DNA from: Bryobacteraceae bacterium | GTDB taxonomy: Bacteria > Acidobacteriota > Terriglobia > Bryobacterales > Bryobacteraceae | Assembly (NCBI GenBank): GCA_030039005.1 | Contig: JASHQT010000663.1 | Span: 1 to 8,289, forward strand | Direction of reading: 5' to 3' | DNA: 8,289 nucleotides | Part shown: positions 1 to 6,138 of the stretch, piece after piece | Numbering within the stretch: the stretch's first letter is position 1 | Layout of the letters: each line of letters begins with the position of its first letter | The notes under the pieces: generated by a model | Database searches by the model: none | Told to the model about the DNA's origin: nothing | The model's input: the letters and a program-made list of their open reading frames with translations, nothing else | Made by a program: the position numbers and the translations under genes

Positions 1-590
1 GTGAGCTTGTCGTAGTCGGTCATTTGTCCTAAACGCGCTGCTTCCACGGCAAAATTCACTTTGCGGACGGGCGAATGCACGGAATCGATGGGGATGTAGC
101 CGAGCGCCAGGTCTTCGTCGTAATTGCGGTCGGCGGCGACGTACCCGCGGCCGGTTTTCAGGCGCATCTCGATGTTGAGCTTGCCGCCTTCGCCGACGGT
201 GGCGATGTGCAGATTGCGATCCAGCACTTCGACGTCGGCGTCGGTTTCAATCTGGCCGCTGAGCACCTGGCCGGGACGGTCCACGCGCAGGCGCGCGATG
301 CGCGTGCCTTCGCCGGTCATCTTGAACGGCACCTGCTTCAGGTTGAGGATGATGTCGGTGGCGTCTTCCACCACGCCCGGGATGGGGCTAAACTCATGCG
401 CTACGCCTTCGATGCGGATGGAGGTGATGGCGGCGCCTTCGATGGAGCTGAGCAGCACGCGGCGCAGGCCGGTGCCGATGGTGGCGCCGAAGCCGCGCTC
501 GAACGGCTGGGCGGTGAACATGCCGTAGCGCTCAGTGAGCGTCTCGGTATTGGCGATCAGCCTTTTGGGCTTTTGAAAACCTTTAAACAT
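1..590 (-). CDS. rpoA: RNA polymerase alpha subunit, N-terminal part (3' end outside window)
   Basis: Alpha subunit of RNA polymerase; its N-terminal domain dimerises and nucleates assembly of beta and beta'. Translation from the ATG at 588-590 gives 196 residues starting [10 protein letters not shown], and the frame is still open at the window edge, so the C-terminal domain that contacts UP elements and activators is not seen. Family landmarks are [20 protein letters not shown] (residues 30-49, with the Arg pair 43-44 matching E. coli R44/R45), [25 protein letters not shown] sequence at about 65-85, and [14 protein letters not shown] at the cut end. A GAGGA lies about 9 bases before the ATG and serves as Shine-Dalgarno. 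It follows rpsD by 67 bases, as in many alpha operons, so it is probably co-transcribed with the S13/S11/S4 genes. Identification is secure. Confidence 0.97.
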   Translation of the reverse strand, partial: MFKGFQKPKRLIANTETLTERYGMFTAQPFERGFGATIGTGLRRVLLSSIEGAAITSIRIEGVAHEFSPIPGVVEDATDIILNLKQVPFKMTGEGTRIARLRVDRPGQVLSGQIETDADVEVLDRNLHIATVGEGGKLNIEMRLKTGRGYVAADRNYDEDLALGYIPIDSVHSPVRKVNFAVEAARLGQMTDYDKL

Positions 591-617
591 AATCTTGTGT
601 CCTCAATTCCTTTTCTT

Positions 618-653
618 GCGATCCGGGGCCCGCGTGAGCGGACGCAGGATCGC
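618..653. repeat. Nested inverted repeat in the rpsD-rpoA spacer
   Basis: A perfect 7-base inverted repeat (gcgatcc at 618-624, ggatcgc at 647-653) encloses a second one (ccgc at 630-633, gcgg at 638-641) around a gtga loop. The RNA could form a hairpin with an internal loop just after the rpsD stop codon. On the coding (minus) strand the structure is followed by an A-rich stretch, not a U run, so it does not look like an intrinsic terminator of the operon. On the plus strand it is followed by five T's. It could be an RNA-processing or stability element, or a weak terminator of antisense transcripts. Which of these is inference. Confidence 0.5.
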
Positions 654-657
654 GTTT

Positions 658-1290
658 TTACTTGGAATACAACTCGACGATCAACTGCTCGTTGAGCTGG
701 ATCTGGACGAGTTCTTCACGTTTGGGCTGCCCCAGCACGCGGCCCTTCAAATTATCGCGGTCGACTTCCAGCCAATTGGGCGACGGCGCGTGCGCGGTGG
801 CGTCGCGCGCGGCCAGAATGGTGGGATTGTTCTTGCTCTTCTCGCGCACTTCGACGGTGTCGTTGACCTTCACTTCAAAGGAGGGGATGTTGACCTTGTG
901 GCCGTTCACCAGCAGATGGCCGTGGCGGACGAGCTGGCGCGCCTGGGCGCGGCTGGTGCCGAGGCCCATGCGATAGACCACGTTGTCGAGGCGGCGCTCC
1001 AAAGCGTTCAACATGTGCTCGCCGGTGACGCCCTTGGTGCGGAAAGCGCGCTCGAACAGATTGCGGAACTGGCCTTCGAGAATGCCGTAGTAACGGCGGG
1101 CCTTTTGCTTCTCGCGCAACTGGAGGCCGTAGCCTACGAGCTTGGGCTTGCGATCCTTGCCGTGCTGGCCGGGAGCGAAATTGCGCTTTTCGATGGCGCA
1201 TTTCTCGGTGTGGCAGCGCTCGCCCTTCAGAAACAGCTTCATGCCCTCGCGCCGGCACAGCCGGCAAACCGGGCCATTGTATCTTGCCAT
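658..1290 (-). CDS. rpsD: 30S ribosomal protein S4, zinc-binding form
   Basis: Primary 16S rRNA-binding protein that nucleates assembly of the 30S body; it also lines the mRNA entry channel and in many bacteria represses its own mRNA. The 210-residue protein starts [16 protein letters not shown]. Cysteines 9, 12, 26 and 31 form the zinc knuckle known from Thermus S4, which E. coli S4 lacks. The S4 RNA-binding domain begins near residue 100 ([20 protein letters not shown], about 99-118) and continues through [17 protein letters not shown]. The protein ends [10 protein letters not shown], as is usual. The length is normal. An AAAGGT lies about 8 bases before the ATG. A 143-base spacer containing a repeat element separates it from rpsK, the longest spacer in this part of the operon, and may permit independent control. 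Certain identification. Confidence 0.98.
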   Translation of the reverse strand: MARYNGPVCRLCRREGMKLFLKGERCHTEKCAIEKRNFAPGQHGKDRKPKLVGYGLQLREKQKARRYYGILEGQFRNLFERAFRTKGVTGEHMLNALERRLDNVVYRMGLGTSRAQARQLVRHGHLLVNGHKVNIPSFEVKVNDTVEVREKSKNNPTILAARDATAHAPSPNWLEVDRDNLKGRVLGQPKREELVQIQLNEQLIVELYSK

Positions 1291-1433
1291 CAGTTCTACC
1301 TTTCTACTTCACAAGGTGCAGTTTACGGCGCGCACTTCTTAAGAAAACCACGCCTTCGTCCTGCTTACTTCATCTACTCACAGCGTTCACATGAGTGTGA
1401 ACGCGGCACGCACGAGTGCGTGCGCCACAACAA
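1291..1433 (-). other. 143-base spacer between rpsK and rpsD
   Basis: This is the longest non-coding stretch in the window. The half next to rpsK holds repeat element copy 1 (1376-1428). The remaining 85 or so bases before rpsD contain no convincing coding frame and no clear sigma-70 promoter, only the rpsD ribosome binding site (AAAGGT). In some bacteria S4 binds its own leader; the length here would allow such a site, but I see no recognisable match. Confidence 0.5.
1376..1428 (-). repeat. Two-hairpin intergenic repeat, copy 1 (rpsK-rpsD spacer)
   Basis: In plus-strand terms: actca (1376-1380), then an 8-base perfect inverted repeat gcgttcac/gtgaacgc (1383-1390, 1397-1404) with loop atgagt, then a second palindrome gcacgca-cgag-tgcgtgc ending in gccac at 1428. 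The second half is nearly identical to copy 2. The first hairpin differs in sequence from copies 2 and 3 but keeps its pairing. The loop bases tgagt (1392-1396) are the exact complement of actca (1376-1380). In mRNA sense the element begins 5 bases after the rpsK stop codon. Here the GAGT segment is about 90 bases from the rpsD start, so it is not that gene's ribosome binding site. Confidence 0.8.
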
Positions 1434-1841
1434 TCAAACTCTCCTGCGTTTCGGCGGCCGGCAGCCATTGTGCGGGATCGGGGTACGATCCTTGATCGAC
1501 TTCACTTCAATCCCGACCGTAGCCAGCGCCCGTACGGCCGATTCGCGCCCGGCGCCGGGACCCGAAACGCGTACTTCCACCGATCGCAGCCCGTATTCCT
1601 TGGCCTTGTTGGCCGCGGTCAGCGAGGCCTGCTGGGCGGCGAAGGGCGTGCCCTTGCGCGATCCGCGAAATCCGAGCGAACCGGAGCTCGACCACGCCAG
1701 AACATTTCCGGCCAGATCCGTAAACGTCACAATGGTGTTGTTGAACGAAGCCTGGACGTGCACCAGGCCATTGGACACCACCTTCTTTTCCTTCTTCTTG
1801 AAGGTCTTCTTCTTCGCGGTTTTTGCGGGAGCTTTCGCCAT
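1434..1841 (-). CDS. rpsK: 30S ribosomal protein S11
   Basis: Small-subunit platform protein that contacts 16S rRNA near the E site and mRNA path. The 135-residue product has a Lys-rich N-terminus ([14 protein letters not shown], residues 7-20), then the S11 core: [20 protein letters not shown] (about 27-46), [17 protein letters not shown] (about 56-72), and the invariant C-terminus [16 protein letters not shown]. Its ATG (1839-1841) overlaps the TAA of rpsM by one base (TAATG), which predicts translational coupling. There is no strong Shine-Dalgarno, which fits with coupling. The stop is followed within 5 bases by repeat element copy 1. Certain identification. Confidence 0.98.
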   Translation of the reverse strand: MAKAPAKTAKKKTFKKKEKKVVSNGLVHVQASFNNTIVTFTDLAGNVLAWSSSGSLGFRGSRKGTPFAAQQASLTAANKAKEYGLRSVEVRVSGPGAGRESAVRALATVGIEVKSIKDRTPIPHNGCRPPKRRRV

Positions 1842-2227
1842 TAGGTTTTGGCCGTCGCTTTCTTCTTATTGGCGATGGTGCCTCGGCGCGGACCCTTGCG
1901 CGTGCGCGCGTTGGTATGGGTGCGCTGGCCACGAACCGGCAGCCCGCGGCGATGCCGCAGCCCGCGATAGGAGCCCATTTCGATGAGGCGCTTGATGTTC
2001 ATCGAGAGCTCTTTGCGCAGATCGCCCTCCACCGACCCTTCGTTTTCGATCAGGGTGCGGACGCGGTTGACTTCGTCCTCGGTCAGGTCGCCGACGCGCT
2101 TCCCCGGATCCACGCTCGCGCGATGGAGCAGCGAGAGCGCACGCGTGCGCCCGATCCCGTAAATATACGTGAGGCCGATGGCGGCCCGCTTCTTGGCTGG
2201 TAAATCGACACCTGCAATACGCGCCAT
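1841..2227 (-). CDS. rpsM: 30S ribosomal protein S13
   Basis: 30S head protein that forms inter-subunit bridges with 23S rRNA and L5 and contacts the P-site tRNA through its basic tail. The 128-residue protein starts [30 protein letters not shown] (helix-two-turn-helix region), continues with the family sequence [42 protein letters not shown] (about residues 75-116), and ends in a Lys-rich tail. The length is normal. AAAGGA precedes the ATG by about 6 bases. The gene follows rpmJ after 23 bases and its stop overlaps the rpsK start. In E. coli, S4 represses translation at the S13 leader; no such pseudoknot can be recognised here. Certain identification. Confidence 0.98.
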   Translation of the reverse strand: MARIAGVDLPAKKRAAIGLTYIYGIGRTRALSLLHRASVDPGKRVGDLTEDEVNRVRTLIENEGSVEGDLRKELSMNIKRLIEMGSYRGLRHRRGLPVRGQRTHTNARTRKGPRRGTIANKKKATAKT

Positions 2228-2250
2228 GTCTTTTCCTTTATTCCTTGGCC

Positions 2251-2364
2251 TTATCCCTGCCGCTGCTTATGCTTCGGATTAGTGCAGATGACCCGGACCA
2301 CTCCTTGGCGGTGGATCACTTTGCACTTGTCGCACATTTTCTTGACCGATGCTCGAACCTTCAT
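2251..2364 (-). CDS. rpmJ: 50S ribosomal protein L36, zinc-binding form
   Basis: Small 50S protein bound to 23S rRNA domains II, V and VI. The 37-residue product reads [14 protein letters not shown] then [23 protein letters not shown], a full-length match to the family. Cys11, Cys14, Cys27 and His32 are the CCCH zinc ligands, so this is the zinc-containing (C+) form. Start ATG at 2362-2364, stop TAA at 2251-2253. The Shine-Dalgarno GGGAG (plus-strand ctccc, 2370-2374) lies 5 bases before the ATG and is part of repeat element copy 2. The gene sits between infA and rpsM, as is standard. Certain identification. Confidence 0.97.
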   Translation of the reverse strand: MKVRASVKKMCDKCKVIHRQGVVRVICTNPKHKQRQG

Positions 2365-2368
2365 ATTC

Positions 2369-2417
2369 ACTCCCATGCGTCGCCAGGAGTGGCGGCACGC
2401 AAGAGTGCGTGCGCCAC
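2369..2417 (-). repeat. Two-hairpin intergenic repeat, copy 2 (infA-rpmJ spacer)
   Basis: In plus-strand terms: actccc, hairpin A cgcca-ggag-tggcg (2381-2394), then palindrome B gcacgca-agag-tgcgtgc closing with gccac at 2417. Loop bases ggagt (2386-2390) complement actcc (2369-2373) exactly; in the mRNA that second segment is the GGGAGT that forms the rpmJ Shine-Dalgarno. The gtggc at 2389-2393 can also pair with gccac at 2413-2417, so two folds exclude each other. A further partial unit (agcgtgcgctacaac, 2424-2438) follows and runs into the end of infA. Confidence 0.82.
2370..2374 (-). promoter_or_regulatory. rpmJ Shine-Dalgarno inside repeat copy 2
   Basis: The mRNA reads GGGAGTGAAT then AUG. 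GGGAG is well placed for 16S anti-SD pairing. The same bases are complementary to the loop of hairpin A of the repeat (CUCC in the mRNA), so the site may be partly masked. The SD role is well supported by position; the masking is inference. Confidence 0.65.
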
Positions 2418-2431
2418 CACAAAAGCGTGCG

Positions 2432-2632
2432 CTACAACTTCTTTACGATTCTTCCGCGGCCCGGATCGTGGGGCGATAATTCCACCTGCACTTTGTCACC
2501 CGGCCTCACTCGCACAAAATTCGTTTTCGCCGCCCCGGCCGCATGCGCCAGAACCAGCGATTCGTTCTGCAACTTCACCCTCACTACAGCACTCGGCAAT
2601 AGTTCCACGACAACCGCCTCTACGGCAGTCAC
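2432..2632 (-). CDS. infA: Translation initiation factor IF-1 (divergent ends)
   Basis: IF-1 binds the 30S A site and assists IF-2 and IF-3 during initiation. The OB-fold is clear: [20 protein letters not shown], then [37 protein letters not shown], matching the family's LAH, K-NF-R-PGD-V-VELSP-D--RGRI pattern. No ATG fits. I chose GTG at 2630-2632, which overlaps the map stop (GTGA) and gives 66 residues, about 6 short of the usual 72 at the N-terminus. An alternative GTG at 2648-2650 gives 72 residues with an atypical start ([11 protein letters not shown]) and overlaps map by 22 bases. Neither has a strong Shine-Dalgarno, so translation is probably coupled to map. The C-terminus RIVKKL is also short, and its stop lies within repeat-like DNA. 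Family sure, start uncertain. Confidence 0.9.
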   Translation of the reverse strand: MTAVEAVVVELLPSAVVRVKLQNESLVLAHAAGAAKTNFVRVRPGDKVQVELSPHDPGRGRIVKKL

Positions 2633-3399
2633 GGCCGCGTCAAAACCCACGGCCCGTTGGACGTCACCGCCACGCAATGCTCGAAATGCGCCGACAGTGA
2701 ATGATCCTTGGTCACCGCCGTCCACTTATCCGGCAGGACGCGCATATCGGCGGCGCCGGCGTTCACCATCGGCTCGATAGCCAGCACCATGCCTTCCTTC
2801 AGGCGCGGATTCTCGTTCCGGCGATCCACGTAGTTGGGGACCTGCGGCTCCTCATGCAGCTTGGTGCCGATCCCGTGACCCACCATCTCGCGCACTACCG
2901 AAAACCCGTTCTCCACCACGTGCTGCTCCACGGTGCCGCAAATATCGAACAGCCGGTTGCCGGACCGCACCTTGTCGATCGCCAGTTCCAGCGACTCCTG
3001 GGTCACTTTCAGCAGCCTTTTCGCCGACTCATTAATCTCGCCCACCGGGACCGTGATGGCCGAATCGCCAAAATAACCATTCAACTGCACCCCGGTGTCG
3101 ATGGAAACGATGTCGCCCTTCTTCAATTTCGTTTTCGGCGACGGCATCCCATGCACGATCTGGTCGTTCACCGACGTGCACAAAACGAACGGGTACTTGC
3201 TGCCCGCCGCCGGGGTGTAATAACCCTTAAAGGCCGGTTTCGCGCCCGCATCCTTCATCATCTTCTCGGCCGCCACTTCCAGGTCCTGGGTGGTGACGCC
3301 TTCTTCCACCATCTTGGAGAGATCCTGGAGGATCTGCCAGACGAGCAGCCCGCTTTTGCGCATCTGTTCCAACTCGTTGCGGTTCTTACGGATGATCAT
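2629..3399 (-). CDS. map: Methionine aminopeptidase, type I
   Basis: Cytosolic dinuclear metallopeptidase that removes the initiator methionine from nascent proteins after deformylation. The 256-residue length is typical of type I without an N-terminal extension. The pita-bread fold ligands are all present: Asp101 (SIDTGVQLNGYFGDSA), Asp112, His175 (VGHGIGTKLHEEPQVPNY), Glu209 (LAIEPMVN) and Glu240 (HFEHCVAVT). His83 (VHGMPS) and His182 supply the substrate-side histidines. The ATG at 3397-3399 is directly preceded by AGGAG with no spacer, an unusual arrangement. The gene follows secY after a 106-base spacer in which adk would normally lie and which contains a perfect TATAAT. Its stop overlaps the proposed infA GTG. 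Certain identification. Confidence 0.98.
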   Translation of the reverse strand: MIIRKNRNELEQMRKSGLLVWQILQDLSKMVEEGVTTQDLEVAAEKMMKDAGAKPAFKGYYTPAAGSKYPFVLCTSVNDQIVHGMPSPKTKLKKGDIVSIDTGVQLNGYFGDSAITVPVGEINESAKRLLKVTQESLELAIDKVRSGNRLFDICGTVEQHVVENGFSVVREMVGHGIGTKLHEEPQVPNYVDRRNENPRLKEGMVLAIEPMVNAGAADMRVLPDKWTAVTKDHSLSAHFEHCVAVTSNGPWVLTRP

Positions 3400-3404
3400 C
3401 TCCT
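3400..3404 (-). promoter_or_regulatory. AGGAG abutting the map start codon
   Basis: The mRNA reads GUAGGAG then AUG directly, with zero spacing. Shine-Dalgarno pairing normally needs about 5-9 bases before the start. No alternative ATG in frame improves the spacing without losing conserved N-terminal sequence (MIIRKNRNELEQMRKSG). Its function as an RBS is therefore doubtful. Confidence 0.4.
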
Positions 3405-3440
3405 ACGTCTGGCTTCCCGGTCGCGCTCACATCCGACTTA

Positions 3441-3459
3441 CAGGCGCACACGCGCCCTG
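3441..3459 (-). repeat. Imperfect inverted repeat in the map leader
   Basis: Plus-strand caggcgc (3441-3447) pairs with gcgccctg (3452-3459) with one bulged base and an acac loop. It would lie in the 5' leader of a transcript begun at the TATAAT at 3484-3489. It has no U run and is not a terminator. Low-confidence structural note. Confidence 0.3.
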
Positions 3460-3483
3460 AGGACGGAAAAGGCTGATAAATCC

Positions 3484-3513
3484 ATTATATTGCAAAATCA
3501 TCCGCTTAGGAAA
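3484..3513 (-). promoter_or_regulatory. Candidate sigma-70 promoter upstream of map
   Basis: On the minus strand there is a perfect TATAAT (plus-strand attata, 3484-3489) within an unusually AT-rich patch of this GC-rich window (about 3475-3500). The best -35 candidate is TTTCCT (plus-strand aggaaa, 3508-3513) at 18-base spacing, which matches TTGACA poorly and overlaps the secY stop region. There is no TGn extended -10. Transcription would start near 3477 and give a leader of roughly 78 bases before map, driving map-infA-rpmJ and the alpha-operon genes separately from spc. The -10 is seen directly; promoter activity is inference. Confidence 0.45.
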
Positions 3514-4906
3514 CGGTGCTGCGGCGGCCCCGGATGCGGCCGGAGCGTGGGGTGAAGCCCTCATAGTGCCGCATGATCAACTGCGCTTCCACCTGATTCA
3601 CGGTGTCCATCGCGACGCCGACCACGATCAGCAGCGAAGTGCCGCCGAAAAAGAAGTTGACGTTGAGACCATCCAGCAGCCAGCGCGGAAAATACGTGTC
3701 GATCCAGTTGCCCACCAGCGGCAGGCGCTGCAATTTGATCCCGGCGATCATGATCTGTGGAATCAGCGACAGCACCGAAAGATACAGACCACCCACTACC
3801 GTGATCTTGGTCAGGCTCTTGTTGATATATTCAGCGGTATTCTTTCCGGGGCGAATGCCGGGGATGAATCCGCCGTACTTGCGCATGTTATCCGCCGCTT
3901 CGTTAGGATTGAAGATGATGGAAACGTAGAAAAAGGCGAAGAACATGATCAGCACGCAGAACAGCAGATAGTAGAGCGGCTGATTACCGCTGAAGGACTC
4001 GACTAGGCTACTCAGGAACGGTGAATTCTTGACCACCTGCCAATTGGTGAGTGTTTGCGGAAAAGCCAGCAACGAGGAAGCGAAGATGACCGGCATCACC
4101 CCACCGGCGTTGACCTTCAGCGGCATATGGCTGGATTGCCCGCCCATCAGCTTGCGGCCCTGGATTCGCTTGGCGTATTGCACCGGGATGCGGCGCTCGC
4201 CACGCTCCACCAGGACGATGAAGGCCACCACGGCCAGCATTACCGCCAGGATGATGACCAGGTGGATGGGGGTCCAATCGCGCACGCGGAACACGTGATC
4301 GTAGATATTGTCGATGGCACGCGGCAGACCCACCACGATGCCGGCGAAGATCAGCAGCGACATCCCGTTGCCGATCCCGCGCTCGGTGATCTGCTCGCCC
4401 AGCCACATGATAAACGTGGTACCCGCGGTAAGGGTGAGGATCGTCATCAGCATGAATCGGATCCCGGGATTTAGAACGAAACCGCCTTGGGATTCCTGGA
4501 GTGTCAGCGCAATGCCGAAGGACTGGATCACGCCCAAGACGATGGTGAGATAGCGCGTCCACTGCGTGATCTTGCGGCGGCCGAGTTCGCCTTCCTTCTG
4601 GAGCTTCTCGAGGGTCGGAACCACCACCTGGAGCAACTGCAAGATAATGGAGGCGGTGATGTAGGGCATGATGCCCAGGGCGAAAATAGTCAGCCGCCGG
4701 AACATCCCGCCGCTGAACAGATCGATAAACCCGAACAGCGATCCAGAATTCTGTTGGAAGAACTGCGCCAGACGGTTGCTGTCGATTCCGGGCGTCGGAA
4801 TGTGGCCGCCCAGGCGATAGACCGCCAATAGCCCCAGCGTGAACAGAATGCGCTTCCGGAGGTCCGGAATCCGGAACATGTTGGCGATGGTGTCTAACAG
4901 CTTCAT
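3506..4906 (-). CDS. secY: Preprotein translocase subunit SecY
   Basis: Channel subunit of the SecYEG translocon in the cytoplasmic membrane, through which SecA or the ribosome drives secretory and membrane proteins. The 466-residue length and ten hydrophobic segments fit the family. Visible landmarks are the N-terminal RIPDLRKRILFTLGLLAVYRLGGHIPTPGID (TM1 and edge), the plug region near residues 60-75 (DLFSGGMFRRL), TM2 with ALGIMPYITASIILQLL, GIGNGMSLLIFAGIV (178-192), the cytoplasmic loop RGERRIPVQYAKR (235-247), GGFIPGIRPGKNTAEYI (345-361) and the C-terminal GTSLLIVVGVAMDTVNQVEAQL (422-443). It follows rplO after 32 bases, with AAGGT about 9 bases before the ATG. The normal next gene, adk, is absent here. 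Certain identification. Confidence 0.98.
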   Translation of the reverse strand: MKLLDTIANMFRIPDLRKRILFTLGLLAVYRLGGHIPTPGIDSNRLAQFFQQNSGSLFGFIDLFSGGMFRRLTIFALGIMPYITASIILQLLQVVVPTLEKLQKEGELGRRKITQWTRYLTIVLGVIQSFGIALTLQESQGGFVLNPGIRFMLMTILTLTAGTTFIMWLGEQITERGIGNGMSLLIFAGIVVGLPRAIDNIYDHVFRVRDWTPIHLVIILAVMLAVVAFIVLVERGERRIPVQYAKRIQGRKLMGGQSSHMPLKVNAGGVMPVIFASSLLAFPQTLTNWQVVKNSPFLSSLVESFSGNQPLYYLLFCVLIMFFAFFYVSIIFNPNEAADNMRKYGGFIPGIRPGKNTAEYINKSLTKITVVGGLYLSVLSLIPQIMIAGIKLQRLPLVGNWIDTYFPRWLLDGLNVNFFFGGTSLLIVVGVAMDTVNQVEAQLIMRHYEGFTPRSGRIRGRRSTVS

Positions 4907-4938
4907 GGGTGCCTACCTTATGGCCTGTCTTAATCCGA

Positions 4939-5406
4939 TCAGCCCTGGGGCTTCGCTTGCGATTCGCTTTCGATGACGCTTCCGGTACCGCCGGCCTTCT
5001 GGATCTTCTCCAGAGCCGATTTGGAGAACACGTGCGCCCGCACTTCTATTTTACGCGTGATATCACCCGAGCCTAAGACCTTGAGACCCGCGCCGAGCTT
5101 CTTGATGACGCCGAGCTCGAGCAGCCGGCCGGGATCGAAGGAATCACCCTCCAGCTGCTCCAGGCGACCCAGGTTCACGATGGCGTACTCTTTCTTGAAG
5201 ATGTTGGTGAATCCGCGTTTGGGCAGGCGGCGATGCAGCGGCATCTGGCCGCCTTCGAAACCGCGCATCATGCTGTAGCCGGAGATGGAGCGCGCGCCCT
5301 TGGCGCCGCGGCCGGAGTATTTCCCGCGCCCGGTGCCCATGCCCTGGCCGATGCGCTGCTTCTTCTGCTTTTGCCCTTTCGGCGGGCGAAGATTGCTGAG
5401 ATTCAT
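4939..5406 (-). CDS. rplO: 50S ribosomal protein L15
   Basis: Late-assembling 50S protein that threads a long basic N-terminal extension into 23S rRNA. The 155-residue protein starts MNLSNLRPPKGQKQKKQRIG and has the Gly/Arg-rich stretch GTGRGKYSGRGAKGARS (about 25-41) and GFEGGQMPLHRRLPKRGFTN (about 49-68), all typical of L15, followed by the globular C-terminal domain ending KIQKAGGTGSVIE. AAGGA lies 7 bases before the ATG. It sits between rpmD (13 bases upstream) and secY (32 bases downstream), the universal arrangement. Certain identification. Confidence 0.98.
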   Translation of the reverse strand: MNLSNLRPPKGQKQKKQRIGQGMGTGRGKYSGRGAKGARSISGYSMMRGFEGGQMPLHRRLPKRGFTNIFKKEYAIVNLGRLEQLEGDSFDPGRLLELGVIKKLGAGLKVLGSGDITRKIEVRAHVFSKSALEKIQKAGGTGSVIESESQAKPQG

Positions 5407-5419
5407 GGTTTAGTCCTTG

Positions 5420-5614
5420 TCATTTCGGCTCTTCAACAATCGCCAGCAGGTGCGGGATCTTGGCCACCATGCCACGGAAGGCCGGCGTATCCGGCCGCTC
5501 CACCACCCGGTTCATCTTCTTCAGGCCGAGCGAGCGTACGATCACTTTGTGCTTTTCAGGACAGCAGATCGGGCTGCCGATCAGTTTAATCTTGATAGTC
5601 CGCGTCGTGGCCAT
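5420..5614 (-). CDS. rpmD: 50S ribosomal protein L30
   Basis: Small 50S protein of the ferredoxin-like L30/L7 family. The 64-residue product has TIKIKLIGSPICCPEKHKVIVRSLGLKKMN (about 6-35), then VERPDTPAFRGMVAKIPHLLAIVEE, which matches the family pattern of a GLGL(K/R)(K/R)-N turn and a DTPA-RGM motif. The Cys pair at residues 17-18 is unusual for L30, but no zinc motif surrounds it. The ATG lies 3 bases after the rpsE stop; the AAGGTGG at the end of rpsE serves as Shine-Dalgarno. Certain identification. Confidence 0.97.
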   Translation of the reverse strand: MATTRTIKIKLIGSPICCPEKHKVIVRSLGLKKMNRVVERPDTPAFRGMVAKIPHLLAIVEEPK

Positions 5615-5617
5615 TCG

Positions 5618-6136
5618 CTAACCCACCTTTTCCTGCGCCAGTCCCCGGAGATCCGACGTCTGGCTGCGGTCGCGCAACTGCTCCAGCGCATTGATGGTGG
5701 CTTTGACGACATTGTGCGGATTGCGCGAGCCGATGGATTTTGTCAGCACGTTCGGAATCCCCACCGCCTGAATGACCGCTCGCACCGGGCCGCCGGCGAT
5801 CACGCCGGTTCCTTCGGGCGCGGGCTTGAGCAACACCATGCCGCTGCCGAAGCGCCCGAGCACCATGTGCAGGATGGTGGTGTCCTGCACGTTCACTTTG
5901 CGCAGGTTCTTCTTCGCCGCCTCGATTCCCTTTTTGATCGCCGCCGGAACTTCCTTGGCCTTGCCTGTGCCGAAGCCAACGATCTTGGCTCCCGGATCCC
6001 CGATCACCACCAGCGCCGAAAAGCTCAGATTCTTGCCGCCCTTGACCACCTTGGTGACGCGATTGATGGACACCACCTGCTCTTTCAAGTTCAGGCTATT
6101 GGCGTCGATGCGTTTGCCGTTCGCTGCAGCCGCCAT
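5618..6136 (-). CDS. rpsE: 30S ribosomal protein S5
   Basis: 30S protein at the mRNA entry tunnel that contributes to decoding fidelity and, with S3 and S4, to mRNA helicase activity. The 172-residue product has the N-terminal dsRBD-like domain ([32 protein letters not shown], about 16-47, including the KGGK(N/R) loop where spectinomycin-resistance changes map in E. coli), then [25 protein letters not shown] and the C-terminal [37 protein letters not shown]. The ATG is 2 bases after the rplR stop, with GGAG in the rplR tail. The N-terminus ([10 protein letters not shown]) is short and non-charged. Certain identification. Confidence 0.98.
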   Translation of the reverse strand: MAAAANGKRIDANSLNLKEQVVSINRVTKVVKGGKNLSFSALVVIGDPGAKIVGFGTGKAKEVPAAIKKGIEAAKKNLRKVNVQDTTILHMVLGRFGSGMVLLKPAPEGTGVIAGGPVRAVIQAVGIPNVLTKSIGSRNPHNVVKATINALEQLRDRSQTSDLRGLAQEKVG

Positions 6137-6138
6137 GG

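Noticed and set aside
618..660. Intrinsic terminator between rpsD and rpoA
   Set aside because: On the coding strand the hairpin is followed by A-rich sequence, not U's. The T run is on the plus-strand side, where no gene ends.
75..695. Plus-strand open frame over rpoA
   Set aside because: It is antisense to the clear alpha-subunit coding frame on the minus strand.
595..1986. Long plus-strand open frame of 463 codons
   Set aside because: It lies antisense to rpsD and rpsK, which are certain genes, and crosses their spacer. Its sequence has no family resemblance; it is a by-product of GC-rich codon use on the opposite strand.
1376..2438. CRISPR array or insertion sequence from the spacer repeats
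   Set aside because: The copies are kilobases or genes apart, differ in sequence, have no regular spacers and no transposase or target-site duplications. They fit small REP-like elements.
2432..2725. infA starting from the ATG at 2725
   Set aside because: It would add about 31 unrelated residues that are map codons in another frame; the IF-1 core begins after the map stop overlap.
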